From Accumulibacter sp. (lineage in GTDB: Bacteria; Pseudomonadota; Gammaproteobacteria; Burkholderiales; Rhodocyclaceae): a stretch of 64,000 bases of DNA. A program made the translations under genes and the position numbers. The DNA is taken from assembly GCF_036625195.1 (NCBI RefSeq), contig NZ_JAZKUG010000001.1, positions 1,364,001 to 1,428,000 of the forward strand, written 5' to 3'. Numbering within the stretch: the stretch's first letter is position 1; every line of letters begins with the position of its first letter. The notes under the pieces are model-generated. The model did no database searches. It saw only the letters and a program-made list of their open reading frames with translations, and was not told the DNA's origin. Positions 17,445 to 26,154 of this stretch are shown here, one piece after another.

Positions 17445-18548
17445 TTGCCCATCTTCACCAGTCCATTGCCGGCACTTCGCCGGGCGCGCCGCCGCCGCCG
17501 GCTGCGCGAGTCGGAACTGCGTGTCGCCATGCAGCTGCAGCGCATCGTCATCCGCATCGTCTGGGCGGCGCTTGTCGTCCTGATGCTGGTTGGCATTGGC
17601 ACCGTTGGTTTCTACCACATCGGTGGTGACCACAGCGACTGGTCCGACGCCCTGTACATGACCCTGATCACCATCTCGACGGTTGGTTACGGCGAGATCG
17701 TTCCGCTGCCGACGCTCGCCGACCGCGTCTTCGCCGGTTTCGTCGCCGTTTCCGGTCTCGGCGCGTTGACCTTCCTCTTCACCAGCCTGTCCGTGTTCTT
17801 CCTCGAGAAGGATCTCGACCATTCCCTGCGGAGACGACGAATGGAAAAACGCATCCAGAAACTGCGCCAGCATTTCATCATCTGCGGCTTTGGCAGGGTT
17901 GGCCGCAGCGTTGGCGGCGAGTTGCAGAACACCGGTCGGCACTTCGTCGCCATCGACACCGAGGAGGCGCGCTTCGAGGACAACCTGGACAAGTTTCCGG
18001 GGCTGCTCTACCTGCAGGGAGACGCCTCCGACGACGATCTCCTCGAGGCGGCCGACATCTTCGATGCCCGCGGCCTGTTCGCCGTCACCGGCGACGATTC
18101 CCGCAACCTGATGATCATCATCACGGCCCGCCAGCTCAATCCCGACCTGCGGATCGTGGCGCGAGCGCAGGAGTCACGCAACGTCGAGAAGATGCGCAAG
18201 GTTGGTGCCGATGCCGTGATCTCACCGGATTTCACCGGTGGCATTCGTCTGGCGTCGGCCATGGTGCGACCGCACGTGGTCAGCTTCCTGGACGAAATGG
18301 TACGCTCCGACAAGAATGTCCGGCTGGAGGAGGTCCATGTACCGGTGGGGTTTCCTGCCACCCGGGTAGGCGACCTGCGCCTGCGCAGCCCGGATTACAT
18401 CCTTCTTGCCTTGCGTGAGGAAGACGGGAGCTGGGTCTTCAATCCGCGGGTCGATGAAGTCGTCAGCCCCGGGGCGACGATCATCGCGCTCGCCAATCCG
18501 TCCGGGCGTGCGCAACTCAAGGCACACCTGATCGAAAGGATCGGCTAG
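17445..18548 (+). CDS. RCK-domain potassium channel (Kch/MthK-like)
   Basis: About 367 residues. An arginine-rich N-terminus precedes helix 1 (IVWAALVVLMLVGIGTVGFY), a pore loop with the K+ filter TISTVGYGE, and helix 2 (FAGFVAVSGLGALTFLFTSL). A TrkA-N domain with the Rossmann motif FIICGFGRVGRSVGGEL follows, then a TrkA-C domain. It likely forms a ligand-gated potassium channel regulated by nucleotide or ion binding to the RCK ring. The start is uncertain: TTG at 17445 has a strong AAGGGAGGGGG nine bases upstream, while ATG at 17529 (MQLQRIV) lacks a clear site and would drop the basic tail. Confidence 0.88.
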   Translation: MPIFTSPLPALRRARRRRRLRESELRVAMQLQRIVIRIVWAALVVLMLVGIGTVGFYHIGGDHSDWSDALYMTLITISTVGYGEIVPLPTLADRVFAGFVAVSGLGALTFLFTSLSVFFLEKDLDHSLRRRRMEKRIQKLRQHFIICGFGRVGRSVGGELQNTGRHFVAIDTEEARFEDNLDKFPGLLYLQGDASDDDLLEAADIFDARGLFAVTGDDSRNLMIIITARQLNPDLRIVARAQESRNVEKMRKVGADAVISPDFTGGIRLASAMVRPHVVSFLDEMVRSDKNVRLEEVHVPVGFPATRVGDLRLRSPDYILLALREEDGSWVFNPRVDEVVSPGATIIALANPSGRAQLKAHLIERIG

Positions 18549-18550
18549 CC

Positions 18551-18564
18551 GGGGGGGGGGGGGG
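18551..18564. repeat. G14 homopolymer between convergent genes
   Basis: Fourteen consecutive G residues lie three to sixteen bases after the channel stop codon and 24 bases before the stop of the DUF2784 gene. They are outside both coding regions. Tracts of this length are prone to slippage in replication and in sequencing. Confidence 0.9.
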
Positions 18565-18587
18565 CGGCGACGACGCTGCCGCAGCGC

Positions 18588-19001
18588 TCAATCCTCGGTC
18601 TCGCCCGATTCCCCGTGACGCTTGCAGCGCGTCCTGACGGCGCTGCGGTGGCGGTGGATGAGCCAGCCGTAGCAGGCGAGATTGACGGCGATCAGGGAGC
18701 CTGCCAGCGTCAACTGGGCGGCGCGCGTCAGTCCCGGCGGATAGATGACGGGAAGCAGGTAATGTGCGATGAAACCGCCGGGATAGCCTGCCTGGCCGGC
18801 TGCCTGGCGCAGCTCGTTCTCGAGCGGAGTCAACGGGCAGATCCAGCCGGTGATCTCGACCACGATTCCCCAGCAGGCGGCCGGGACATGTGCCCATGCC
18901 AGCCTTGGCCAGCGCAGGCAGAGCGCGCCGCCAGCAACGACAAAGGCGATGAAGAGAAGGTGGAGGACGACGATGCCGTCGGCCAGGAAGCGTGTGCTCA
19001 T
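18588..19001 (-). CDS. DUF2784 family membrane protein
   Basis: A 137-residue protein with about four hydrophobic helices (IVVLHLLFIAFVVAGGALCL; AHVPAACWGIVVEITGWICP; LTLAGSLIAVNLACYGWLIH). The segment CPLTPLENELRQAAGQAGYPGGFI is the recognisable core of DUF2784 proteins. The function is unknown; members are small inner-membrane proteins found widely in proteobacteria. The C-terminus is charged and hydrophilic. It probably belongs to the same transcription direction as hslR, 91 bases upstream. Confidence 0.88.
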   Translation of the reverse strand: MSTRFLADGIVVLHLLFIAFVVAGGALCLRWPRLAWAHVPAACWGIVVEITGWICPLTPLENELRQAAGQAGYPGGFIAHYLLPVIYPPGLTRAAQLTLAGSLIAVNLACYGWLIHRHRSAVRTRCKRHGESGETED

Positions 19002-19092
19002 CGCGCCAGCCGTGCCCTGTACCCGGGTCGCGTGATCGCTCCCGGCGCGCCGTGATGCGTCCCTGGCGACCGCGGTCGTCGAGTTCGATGCC

Positions 19093-19494
19093 TCATTCCC
19101 GGTCGGTGAAGCGCCTGATCAGTCTTCCCGCCTTTTTCGTTGGTCGCCCGCCGAGCTCGCTGCCGGGAACCGGCAGCAGTGGCCGGGCGGCCAGCTGAGC
19201 GGCTCGCCGCTCACTGCTCGCGGCAGACTCCTCATACAGTTGCCTGGCTTCGCTGGCAGGGCGTCGATGCTGCTCGAGAGCGCTGACGGTGATCGTCCAC
19301 CTGAGGTCGCCGATGGTGATCTCGATCTCGTCGCCGCAGCGCACGAGGTGGGCCGCCTTGACCGCACGGCCAGCGAGCCGGACACGACCGGCAGTCACGG
19401 CCTGCGCAGCAAGCGCGCGCGTGCGGTGGAAACGCGCCGCCCACAACCATTTGTCGATGCGCATCGTTGCTGGCAGGGGATCCGCGGCCGCCAT
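19093..19494 (-). CDS. hslR: S4-domain RNA-binding protein, HslR (Hsp15) type
   Basis: A 133-residue protein. The N-terminal S4 domain (MRIDKWLWAARFHRTRALAA; AGRVRLAGRAVKAAHLV) matches heat-shock protein 15, which in E. coli binds free 50S subunits carrying nascent chains. A basic C-terminal tail ends GGRPTKKAGRLIRRF, as in the family. An internal ATG before RIDKWLW at about residue 11 is an alternative start. It lies three bases downstream of the regA stop and could be co-transcribed with regBA. Confidence 0.92.
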   Translation of the reverse strand: MAAADPLPATMRIDKWLWAARFHRTRALAAQAVTAGRVRLAGRAVKAAHLVRCGDEIEITIGDLRWTITVSALEQHRRPASEARQLYEESAASSERRAAQLAARPLLPVPGSELGGRPTKKAGRLIRRFTDRE

Positions 19495-19497
19495 GCC

Positions 19498-20064
19498 TTA
19501 CTCGCGCGTCGGATGTTTTCCGAGCTTGCGCTGCAGCGTCCGGCGGTGCATCTTCAGGGCGCGGGCGGTCGCTGAAATGTTGCCACTCTGCTCGGCGAGG
19601 ACGCGCTGAATGTGCTCCCATTCGAGCCGATCGACCGACAACGGCGAGCCGGCGATGGCAATCGCCGAGTCACCGTCGCTGCCCTTGTTGAGCGCCGCGA
19701 CAACCTGATCGGCGTCACAGGGTTTGGCCAGGTAGTGGACGGCGCCCAGTTTGATCGCCTCCACTGCCGTCGCGATGCTGGCGTAGCCGGTGAGCATCAC
19801 GACGCGGGTGTTCGGGTCGAGTTCGATCAGTTTCTCGATCAATACCAGACCCGACTCACCGGGCATCTTCAGGTCGACCACGGCGTATTCGGGAGCCAGT
19901 GCCTGCGCCTTGGCCAGCGCCGCAGAAACGCTGGTGGCGACCGTCACGGCGAAGCCCCGCCGCTCGAGCGCGCGGGCCAGGACGCGGCGGAATGCCTCGT
20001 CATCATCCACGAGCAACAGGGTCGAGCGCTCGTCATCCAGTTGGGGCGCGTGTGTAGCGGGCAT
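19498..20064 (-). CDS. regA: Response regulator, RegA/PrrA/ActR type
   Basis: A 188-residue two-component regulator. The receiver domain has the acidic pocket (LLLVDDDEAF), the phospho-acceptor Asp in AVVDLKMPGESG, a Thr in MLTGYAS and the Lys in YLAKPCD. The short linker and the Fis-like helix-turn-helix at the end (GNISATARALKMHRRTLQRK) are the hallmark of the RegA family. Known members control photosynthesis, respiration, and carbon and nitrogen fixation genes in response to redox state. The gene follows the sensor regB by six bases. Confidence 0.95.
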   Translation of the reverse strand: MPATHAPQLDDERSTLLLVDDDEAFRRVLARALERRGFAVTVATSVSAALAKAQALAPEYAVVDLKMPGESGLVLIEKLIELDPNTRVVMLTGYASIATAVEAIKLGAVHYLAKPCDADQVVAALNKGSDGDSAIAIAGSPLSVDRLEWEHIQRVLAEQSGNISATARALKMHRRTLQRKLGKHPTRE

Positions 20065-20070
20065 GGTCGG

Positions 20071-21444
20071 TCAGACTTTCAGACGTTTGAGTGGCAGTGT
20101 GACGCGCGTGCAGGCGCCGCCCTGCGGATCGTCGCGGTTGAACAGTTCGACCTGGCCGCCGAAGCGCTCGATGGTCGCATTGCTCAGGAAGAGGCCGATA
20201 CCGAGGCCGAGCGGGCGGGCTCCGGGATCGTTCTTGGTGCTGAAGAAGGCCTTGCCAAGGCGGCTCCTGCTGCTCTCCTCCACACCGGGACCACGATCCA
20301 GAATCTCGATGCGGCAGCTGTCGGCATCCCAGTCGGCAGCGAAGCGAAGCGGCTCGGGGTGACCCGTGTTGGCGTCGGCAGCGTTGTCGAGCAGGTTCAG
20401 CAGTGCCTGTGCGAGGGTCCGTTCGGCGGCGATCTGCGGCGCCGGCTGCGGCCCGTGCAGGGTCACGCAGAGTTGAGCGTGTGGGCGGATGATCTGCCAA
20501 TCGTCCAGCAGGCGGTGCAGGCAGGCATCGAGTGGCAGCGACTGCAGACTGTCATCGCGTCCCTGTCCGGTCGAGGCGAGGATCTGCGAGATGGTCTGCT
20601 TGCAGCGATCGACCTGCTCGCGCAGAAGGACGATGTCCTCGCTCAGCTCCACGTCGTCGCGATGACTGAGTTCGAGCTCGCGCAGCACCACGGCCATGGT
20701 TCCGAGCGGCGTGCCGAGCTGGTGTGCGGCACCGGCCGCCAGTGTCCCGAGCGAAAGGATCTGCTCGCTGCGCAGGGCTTCCTCCCGCGTCGCCGACAAC
20801 TCCCGCTCACGCGCCTTCAGGGCAGCAGCCATGCGCGTGACGAAGAAGGCGACGACGCCGACGCTGATCACGAAGTTCAACCACATGCCCAGGACGTGCA
20901 GGGCGAAGCTGCTGCCATGAGCCGGGTGTTCGCCGGCACTGCCAGTGGCGCGCGCCAGCAGCTCGTCGAAACGGGCGAGGTCGCCCTGCGGCGACGGCAG
21001 TGGCAGCTTCCAGAACATGAGGAAGGTGTAGGCGAGGAGGGTGATGCCAGCCATTGCCCAGGCATGACGGGCCGGCAGCATCGCTGCCGCCAGCGTTGCC
21101 GGCAACAGGAAGAGCGAGATGAAAGGGTTGGCGGACCCGCCAGCAAAGTAGAGCAGCAAGGTCAGGGTCATGGTGTCGATGATCAGATGCGCCAGGACTT
21201 CGCCGTCGCCAGCCAGGTGGCCCCGCTCGAGTCGCCACTGGGTAACCAGGTTGATTGCTGCCAGCATGGCCGTAATGGCCGCCATCGGCACGATGTCGAG
21301 CGGGATCCTGAGCCACGCCACGGCGAGGACGAGCACCACCGCCTGCATCAGCACCTCGACGCGGCGCAGGACGACGAGGCGTCGCAACGGGTTTTCTGTT
21401 CCCGTCACTGAAGTCAGTCCCAGAGTCTGAGTCTTGCGCAACAT
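20071..21444 (-). CDS. regB: Redox-sensing histidine kinase, RegB/PrrB type
   Basis: A 457-residue membrane kinase with about six N-terminal helices. The quinone-sensing box GGSANPF is at residues 102-108. The H-box GAAHQLGTPLGTM has the phospho-acceptor at His241. A cysteine at 281 (VDRCKQTI) corresponds in position to the redox-active Cys of Rhodobacter RegB. The ATPase domain follows with NLLDNAADAN, DRGPGVEES and GLGIGLFLSNATI. All elements needed for ubiquinone- and thiol-based redox sensing are present. In a bacterium that cycles between anaerobic and aerobic phases it would be a natural global redox switch (inference). Confidence 0.95.
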   Translation of the reverse strand: MLRKTQTLGLTSVTGTENPLRRLVVLRRVEVLMQAVVLVLAVAWLRIPLDIVPMAAITAMLAAINLVTQWRLERGHLAGDGEVLAHLIIDTMTLTLLLYFAGGSANPFISLFLLPATLAAAMLPARHAWAMAGITLLAYTFLMFWKLPLPSPQGDLARFDELLARATGSAGEHPAHGSSFALHVLGMWLNFVISVGVVAFFVTRMAAALKARERELSATREEALRSEQILSLGTLAAGAAHQLGTPLGTMAVVLRELELSHRDDVELSEDIVLLREQVDRCKQTISQILASTGQGRDDSLQSLPLDACLHRLLDDWQIIRPHAQLCVTLHGPQPAPQIAAERTLAQALLNLLDNAADANTGHPEPLRFAADWDADSCRIEILDRGPGVEESSRSRLGKAFFSTKNDPGARPLGLGIGLFLSNATIERFGGQVELFNRDDPQGGACTRVTLPLKRLKV

Positions 21445-21590
21445 GGATGGACCGGCACCTGGCGACGGGCGGAGCGAGGGATTCTAAGTCCGCCAGCGTG
21501 GCGCGGGCTGGCAGTGTGACAATCTGTCGCGGGGACGTTTCACTGACGGACCCGATGCTGTCCAGTGCGCGACGGCTGCTTCACGACCTC

Positions 21591-21908
21591 TCAGAGCAGG
21601 GAAACGGGCTCGCCGGCCTGCGTCGAAACCAGATCCGACAGCGTCGACAGCAACTCGGAACCATTGCGCGTATCGCGCCAGCAGCCTTCCTGCCAGCGGT
21701 AGTGGAACCCGCCTGAACGCGCTGCGACCCAGATTTCCCGGGCTGGGTCGTGGCGGTTGACGACGATCCTGCTGCCGTCGGCGAAGTCGATCTGCAAGAC
21801 TTGGTCGCCGACCCGTTCGAAGTCCAGATCGGCAACGCTGCATTCAAGGGCAGCTTCGATCCGGGACAGGATCGCTTCGGCGTGGGCGTTGAAATCGTGC
21901 TCTTCCAT
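21591..21908 (-). CDS. cyaY: Frataxin-like protein CyaY
   Basis: A 105-residue iron-binding regulator of iron-sulfur cluster assembly. The acidic helix at the start (EEHDFNAHAEAILSRIEAAL) and the sheet segment QIDFADGSRIVVNRHDPARE followed by IWVAARSGGFHY match frataxins. Start 21908 gives the usual family length; an ATG four codons upstream at 21920 is possible. The frame stays open far upstream only as a shadow of lysA. It is divergent from lptM-lysA, a linkage seen in many proteobacteria. Confidence 0.93.
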   Translation of the reverse strand: MEEHDFNAHAEAILSRIEAALECSVADLDFERVGDQVLQIDFADGSRIVVNRHDPAREIWVAARSGGFHYRWQEGCWRDTRNGSELLSTLSDLVSTQAGEPVSLL

Positions 21909-21942
21909 GTGTGCTACCATCCACATTTTGCTGTGGCGAATT

Positions 21943-22155
21943 ATGTGGTCATTCCTTGCGCCGGTCACACTGGCCTTTGTCTTGCTCGCCGGTTGTGGCA
22001 ATCGCGGCGGATTGGTGCTGCCGCCGAAACCGCAGGCGGTGCCGGTGGCAGCCGCACCCGTCACGCCTCCTTCAGCACCCGACGCCGAGCGCACGACGGC
22101 AGACAACCCCACACGCCCGGATTCTAGCACGGCTGCTGCGGAGGCCCAGCGATGA
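21943..22155 (+). CDS. lptM: Small lipoprotein LptM (YifL-like)
   Basis: A 70-residue lipoprotein with signal peptide MWSFLAPVTLAFVLLAGC, the lipidated Cys at about residue 18, then GNRGGLVLPPKPQ, the usual LptM pattern. The tail is rich in Pro and Ala. In E. coli LptM assists assembly of the LPS transport component LptD and stands beside cyaY and dapF. Here it overlaps lysA by four bases (ATGA). The match rests mainly on position and on the short N-terminal motif. Confidence 0.85.
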   Translation: MWSFLAPVTLAFVLLAGCGNRGGLVLPPKPQAVPVAAAPVTPPSAPDAERTTADNPTRPDSSTAAAEAQR

Positions 22156-23402
22156 GTGGCTTTGCGCGCAGCGACGGCGTGCTCCACGCTGAAGGGGTTT
22201 CTCTCGCCACGATTGCCGAGCGCTTCGGTACTCCGTGTTGGGTCTATTCGCGGCATGCGCTGGAAGCCGCGCTTGACGAGTTCCAGAGTGAACTGGCAGG
22301 GATCGACGCGCTCGTCTGCTACGCGGTCAAAGCCAACTCGAACCTTGCCGTGCTCGACGTCCTCGCCCGCCGCGGTGCTGGTTTCGATATCGTTTCCGGC
22401 GGCGAACTCAAGCGCGTCCTTGCTGCCGGCGCCGATCCACGGCGGATTGTCTTTTCCGGAGTGGGCAAGAGCGCGGGCGAAATGGAGCTGGCGCTGCATG
22501 TCGGCATCCTCTGCTTCAACGTCGAGTCCGCGGCGGAACTCGATCGCCTGGATACCGTCGCCGGCGAACTGGGCAAGGTGGCGCCGGTCAGCCTGCGGGT
22601 GAATCCGGACGTCGATGCGCGGACACATCCATACGTCTCGACCGGCCTCAAGGAAAACAAGTTTGGCGTCGCCTACGAGGATGCCCTGCCACTGTATCGG
22701 CGCGCTGCCGCCCTGCGCAACCTGCGCGTCAGCGGAATCGATTGCCACATCGGTTCGCAACTGCTCGACGCCGCGCCCTTTGTCGAGGCGCTCGACAAGG
22801 TCCTCCTGTTGGTCGACCGTCTGGCGGCGGAAGGCATTGCCCTGGAGCACATCGATCTCGGGGGCGGGCTCGGCATTCGTTATCGCAACGAGGCTCCGCC
22901 CGCCGTCAGGGATTACCTGCAGCCGATGCTGGCGGAGCTTCGCGGGCGAAAGCTGCGTGTTCTCCTCGAACCCGGGCGGCGCCTGGTCGGCAACGCAGGG
23001 GTGCTGCTGACGCGTGTCGAATACCTGAAACCGGGCGACGCGAAGAGCTTCGCCATCGTCGATGCGGCGATGAACGATCTCGCTCGGCCAGCGTTGTATG
23101 GGGCTTGGCACGAAATCGTTGCCGTCATTCCGCGCCCGGGCCCTGTCCGGCCCTGGGAGATTGTTGGGCCGGTCTGTGAATCGGGTGACTTTCTCGGCCG
23201 TGGACGGGAACTGGCACTCGCCGCGGGCGATCTGCTGGCAATCATGTCGGCCGGCGCCTACAGCATGTCAATGAGTTCGAACTACAATTCACGCCCGCGC
23301 GCGGCGGAGGTGATGGTTGATGGCGACCAGGCCCACCTGGTTCGTCGTCGTGAAGCGGTCGAGGAATTGTACGCCCTCGAGGAGCGGTTGCCCTGCGCTT
23401 AG
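22152..23402 (+). CDS. lysA: Diaminopimelate decarboxylase
   Basis: A 416-residue PLP enzyme that converts meso-diaminopimelate to lysine, the last step of lysine synthesis. The PLP lysine is in LVCYAVKANSN. The glycine-rich phosphate loop appears as HIDLGGGLGIRY. The conserved VGPVCESGDFLG provides the active-site Cys from the partner subunit, and the C-terminal AGAYSMSMSSNYNSRPRAAE is diagnostic. It is coupled to lptM upstream and convergent with the PBP1A gene. Confidence 0.96.
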   Translation: MSGFARSDGVLHAEGVSLATIAERFGTPCWVYSRHALEAALDEFQSELAGIDALVCYAVKANSNLAVLDVLARRGAGFDIVSGGELKRVLAAGADPRRIVFSGVGKSAGEMELALHVGILCFNVESAAELDRLDTVAGELGKVAPVSLRVNPDVDARTHPYVSTGLKENKFGVAYEDALPLYRRAAALRNLRVSGIDCHIGSQLLDAAPFVEALDKVLLLVDRLAAEGIALEHIDLGGGLGIRYRNEAPPAVRDYLQPMLAELRGRKLRVLLEPGRRLVGNAGVLLTRVEYLKPGDAKSFAIVDAAMNDLARPALYGAWHEIVAVIPRPGPVRPWEIVGPVCESGDFLGRGRELALAAGDLLAIMSAGAYSMSMSSNYNSRPRAAEVMVDGDQAHLVRRREAVEELYALEERLPCA

Positions 23403-23454
23403 CGCGCGGCCGCGCGATCGAGATGCGCCGTCGATCCACTCACAGCCGCCGCGT

Positions 23455-25782
23455 TCAATCCTCGGCGCGTTCGTCGTCGCCAGGTGGTTCCGGCTCGATC
23501 TGCGCGGGAACGTTCTCCCGGTAGAACAGTTCCTGTGCCGGACCCTTGCCAGCATCCGGCGAGGCAACGGAAACGATGCCTTCCGGCATCGACAGGAAGG
23601 ACTCGGGTGTGTTGCTCAGCGCTTTCGTCATGTAGCCGATCCACGCGGGCAGGGCTGCCGTCCCTCCGGTCTCGCCCTTGCCGAGGTTGCGTGGCTGGTC
23701 GAAACCGATCCACGAGCAGGCGACGACGGTCTGCTGGTAGCCGCAGAACCATGCGTCCACGTGCTCGTTGGTGGTTCCCGTCTTGCCAGCCAGATCGCGG
23801 CGCTTCAACGTTGCCGAAGCACGTGCCGCGGTGCCGTAGATCGTCACGTCACGCAGCATGCTGTCCATCAGGTAGGCGTTGCGCGGGTCGATGGCCCGCA
23901 GGTTCTCGTCACCTGCGCTGACTGACTCGGCTTGCGCCAGTACCTGCTTCTTGTCGTCGACAATCTCGCGCACGATGTACGGCCGGATGCGGTAGCCACC
24001 ATTGGCGAACACGGCATAGGCGGCGACCATCTCCCACGGCGTGACCGAGCCTGCGCCGAGCGCCATGGTCAGGTATGGGGGGTGCTTCTTCGCGTCAAAG
24101 CCGAAGCGGGTGATGTAGTCCTGGATGAAGCGGACACCGCTGGCCTGGAGCACGCGGATCGAGACCATGTTCTTCGACTTGGCCAGCGCCGTGCGCAGCC
24201 GCATCGGACCTTCATAGCGCCCATCGTAGTTCTTCGGTTCCCAGGCCTGGCTGCCGGTCAGCGTCGCCGGGAAGCTGATCGGTTCGTCATTGACGATCGA
24301 AGCGGGGGTGAAGCCGCGCTCCAGAGCGCCGGAGTAGATGAAGGGCTTGAAACTCGACCCCGGCTGCCGCCAAGCCTGGGTCACGTGGTTGAACTTGTTG
24401 CGTTGGAAGTCGAAGCCGCCAACCAGCGCGCGGATGGCACCGTCCGTCGGGTCCGCCGCCAGGAAGGCTCCCTCGACTTCCGGCATCTGGGCGATGCGCC
24501 AGTTTCCCTTGTCGTCGGTCTGCACGCGGATGATCGCACCGCGGCGCAGACGCTTGTTGGGCGGCGCCTGGTCGTCCAGCATTCTTGCCGCGAACTTCAG
24601 ACCCTCACCGGTAATGCTGATGACGTCGCCGCCGCGACGGAAGGCCCGCAGCTTCCTGGCGTCGGCCTGCAGGACGATGGCCGGTTGCAGGTCCTCGCTC
24701 TCCTGATACTCGAGCAGCAGTTCCTCCAGTGCTTCGTCGGTGTCGGACTTGATTCCCGCCAGGTCGACGTAGGCTTCGGCACCGCGATATCCGTGCCGGC
24801 GATCGTAATCGAGGATGTTCCGGCGCACGCTGGCATAGGCGGCTTCCTGATCGTCCTTTTGGATCGTCGTAAAGACACGCAGTCCACGTGTGTATACGTC
24901 ATCGGGAAATCTCTCGGCGGCGATCTGGCGGGCCATTTCAGTGACGAATTCGGCGTGGATGGGCGTGGTGTTGCTTTCGCGCCGCAGTACCAGCGCCTGC
25001 GCCAGGGCGGCGTCGTGCTGCGCCTCGCTGATGAACCCCAGGTCGCGCATCCGGCGCAGGACATACTCCTGTCGGATGCGCGCGCGCCGCGGGTTGACGA
25101 TTGGATTGTAGGCGGACGGCGCCTTAGGGAGCCCGGCGAGCATTGCCGCTTCGGCAAGGGTCAGTTCGCCCAGTTGTTTGCCGAAATAGATATGCGCAGC
25201 GGCGGCAAAGCCGTAGGCCCGCTGTCCGAGGAAGATCTGGTTGAGGTAGAGCTCGAAGATCTGATCCTTGCTCAGGTTCCTTTCGATCTTGAACGAAAGC
25301 AGCGCCTCATAGAGCTTGCGCGTGTAGGTCTTCTCCGATGACAGGAAGAAGTTCCGCGCCACCTGCTGGGTAATGGTCGACGCGCCCTGGCGCTTGCCGC
25401 CGCCGACCAGGTTGGCATGCAGCGCGCGCAGCACGCCAAGCGTATCGACACCCCCGTGCTGATAGAAGCGCTCATCCTCGGCGGCAAGCACGGCCTGCTT
25501 CAGGACGGCAGGCACGTCCTGGATGCTGACCACGGCTCGCCGTTCCTCGCCGAACTCGCCAAGCAAATGACCGTCTGCGGTGAACACACGCAAGGGGATC
25601 TTCGGTCGATAGTCGGTCAGGATTTCGAGTGACGGCAGATTCGGGTAAGCCAAGCTCAGTACGACGGCCACCATCGCAGCGGCGATTGCGGCAAGTCCGA
25701 GAACGACGACCAGAGGATAGAGCAGCCAGCGGAGAGCAGTAGGCAAGAGAGGTTCCGGCAGGGATTTTCCACAGGCCGACAT
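23455..25782 (-). CDS. mrcA: Penicillin-binding protein 1A
   Basis: A 775-residue bifunctional peptidoglycan synthase. One N-terminal membrane helix (about residues 18-45) is followed by the GT51 glycosyltransferase (AVLAAEDERFYQHGG; GASTITQQVARNFFLSSEK), an OB-like linker domain, and the transpeptidase with active serine in PGSSFKPFIY, SKN and KTGTTNEHVDAWFCG. The gene sits directly beside pilM, as is usual in proteobacteria. A TATAAT overlaps the annotated ATG on the minus strand, so an in-frame TTG at 25746 (preceded by GGAAC) could be the true start. Confidence 0.95.
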   Translation of the reverse strand: MSACGKSLPEPLLPTALRWLLYPLVVVLGLAAIAAAMVAVVLSLAYPNLPSLEILTDYRPKIPLRVFTADGHLLGEFGEERRAVVSIQDVPAVLKQAVLAAEDERFYQHGGVDTLGVLRALHANLVGGGKRQGASTITQQVARNFFLSSEKTYTRKLYEALLSFKIERNLSKDQIFELYLNQIFLGQRAYGFAAAAHIYFGKQLGELTLAEAAMLAGLPKAPSAYNPIVNPRRARIRQEYVLRRMRDLGFISEAQHDAALAQALVLRRESNTTPIHAEFVTEMARQIAAERFPDDVYTRGLRVFTTIQKDDQEAAYASVRRNILDYDRRHGYRGAEAYVDLAGIKSDTDEALEELLLEYQESEDLQPAIVLQADARKLRAFRRGGDVISITGEGLKFAARMLDDQAPPNKRLRRGAIIRVQTDDKGNWRIAQMPEVEGAFLAADPTDGAIRALVGGFDFQRNKFNHVTQAWRQPGSSFKPFIYSGALERGFTPASIVNDEPISFPATLTGSQAWEPKNYDGRYEGPMRLRTALAKSKNMVSIRVLQASGVRFIQDYITRFGFDAKKHPPYLTMALGAGSVTPWEMVAAYAVFANGGYRIRPYIVREIVDDKKQVLAQAESVSAGDENLRAIDPRNAYLMDSMLRDVTIYGTAARASATLKRRDLAGKTGTTNEHVDAWFCGYQQTVVACSWIGFDQPRNLGKGETGGTAALPAWIGYMTKALSNTPESFLSMPEGIVSVASPDAGKGPAQELFYRENVPAQIEPEPPGDDERAED

Positions 25783-26154
25783 TATATTGGAAGGTAGCGG
25801 CCGCGAGGTTGCCGCCGCGCGCGCGGTTCTCTTGCGCCCAAGCGGCGCCGGGCGTTCCGTGCCAAACTTCGGGCCGGGCGAGTGGCGTGCGGACGCACGC
25901 CACCCGAACGTCTGCGATCAGCGTGGCATCACGGCAGGTGGGCCTGGCTTGCCGGCGCGATGCTGCCCGCCCGTGCCCGTCTGGCCGTGCTCCGGCCGCG
26001 GTGCGCCGATCGTTGTCGATTCGCGACAGGCCGGGATAGATCGGGGAGAAATCGCTTTACACCCTGCAGTGTTGTTGTTAGCATCTAAAGTAGAATATCT
26101 ATAAGTACGCTAACTGTAAATTATTCAAGGGTTTTTTGGGCAAGGGGTACAGTT
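25783..26154. other. Divergent intergenic region, mrcA / pilM
   Basis: 372 bases without a credible gene. The mrcA-proximal half is very GC-rich and contains the palindromic run GTGGCGTGCGGACGCACGCCAC. The last 100 bases before pilM are strikingly AT-rich for this genome and hold the candidate pilM promoter. Confidence 0.7.
26056..26084 (+). promoter_or_regulatory. Candidate sigma70-type promoter for pilMNOPQ
   Basis: TTTACA at 26056-26061 and TAGCAT at 26079-26084 are separated by 17 bases. They match the -35 and -10 consensus at 5 of 6 and 4 of 6 positions. A start near 26091 would give a leader of about 64 bases. Confidence 0.4.
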
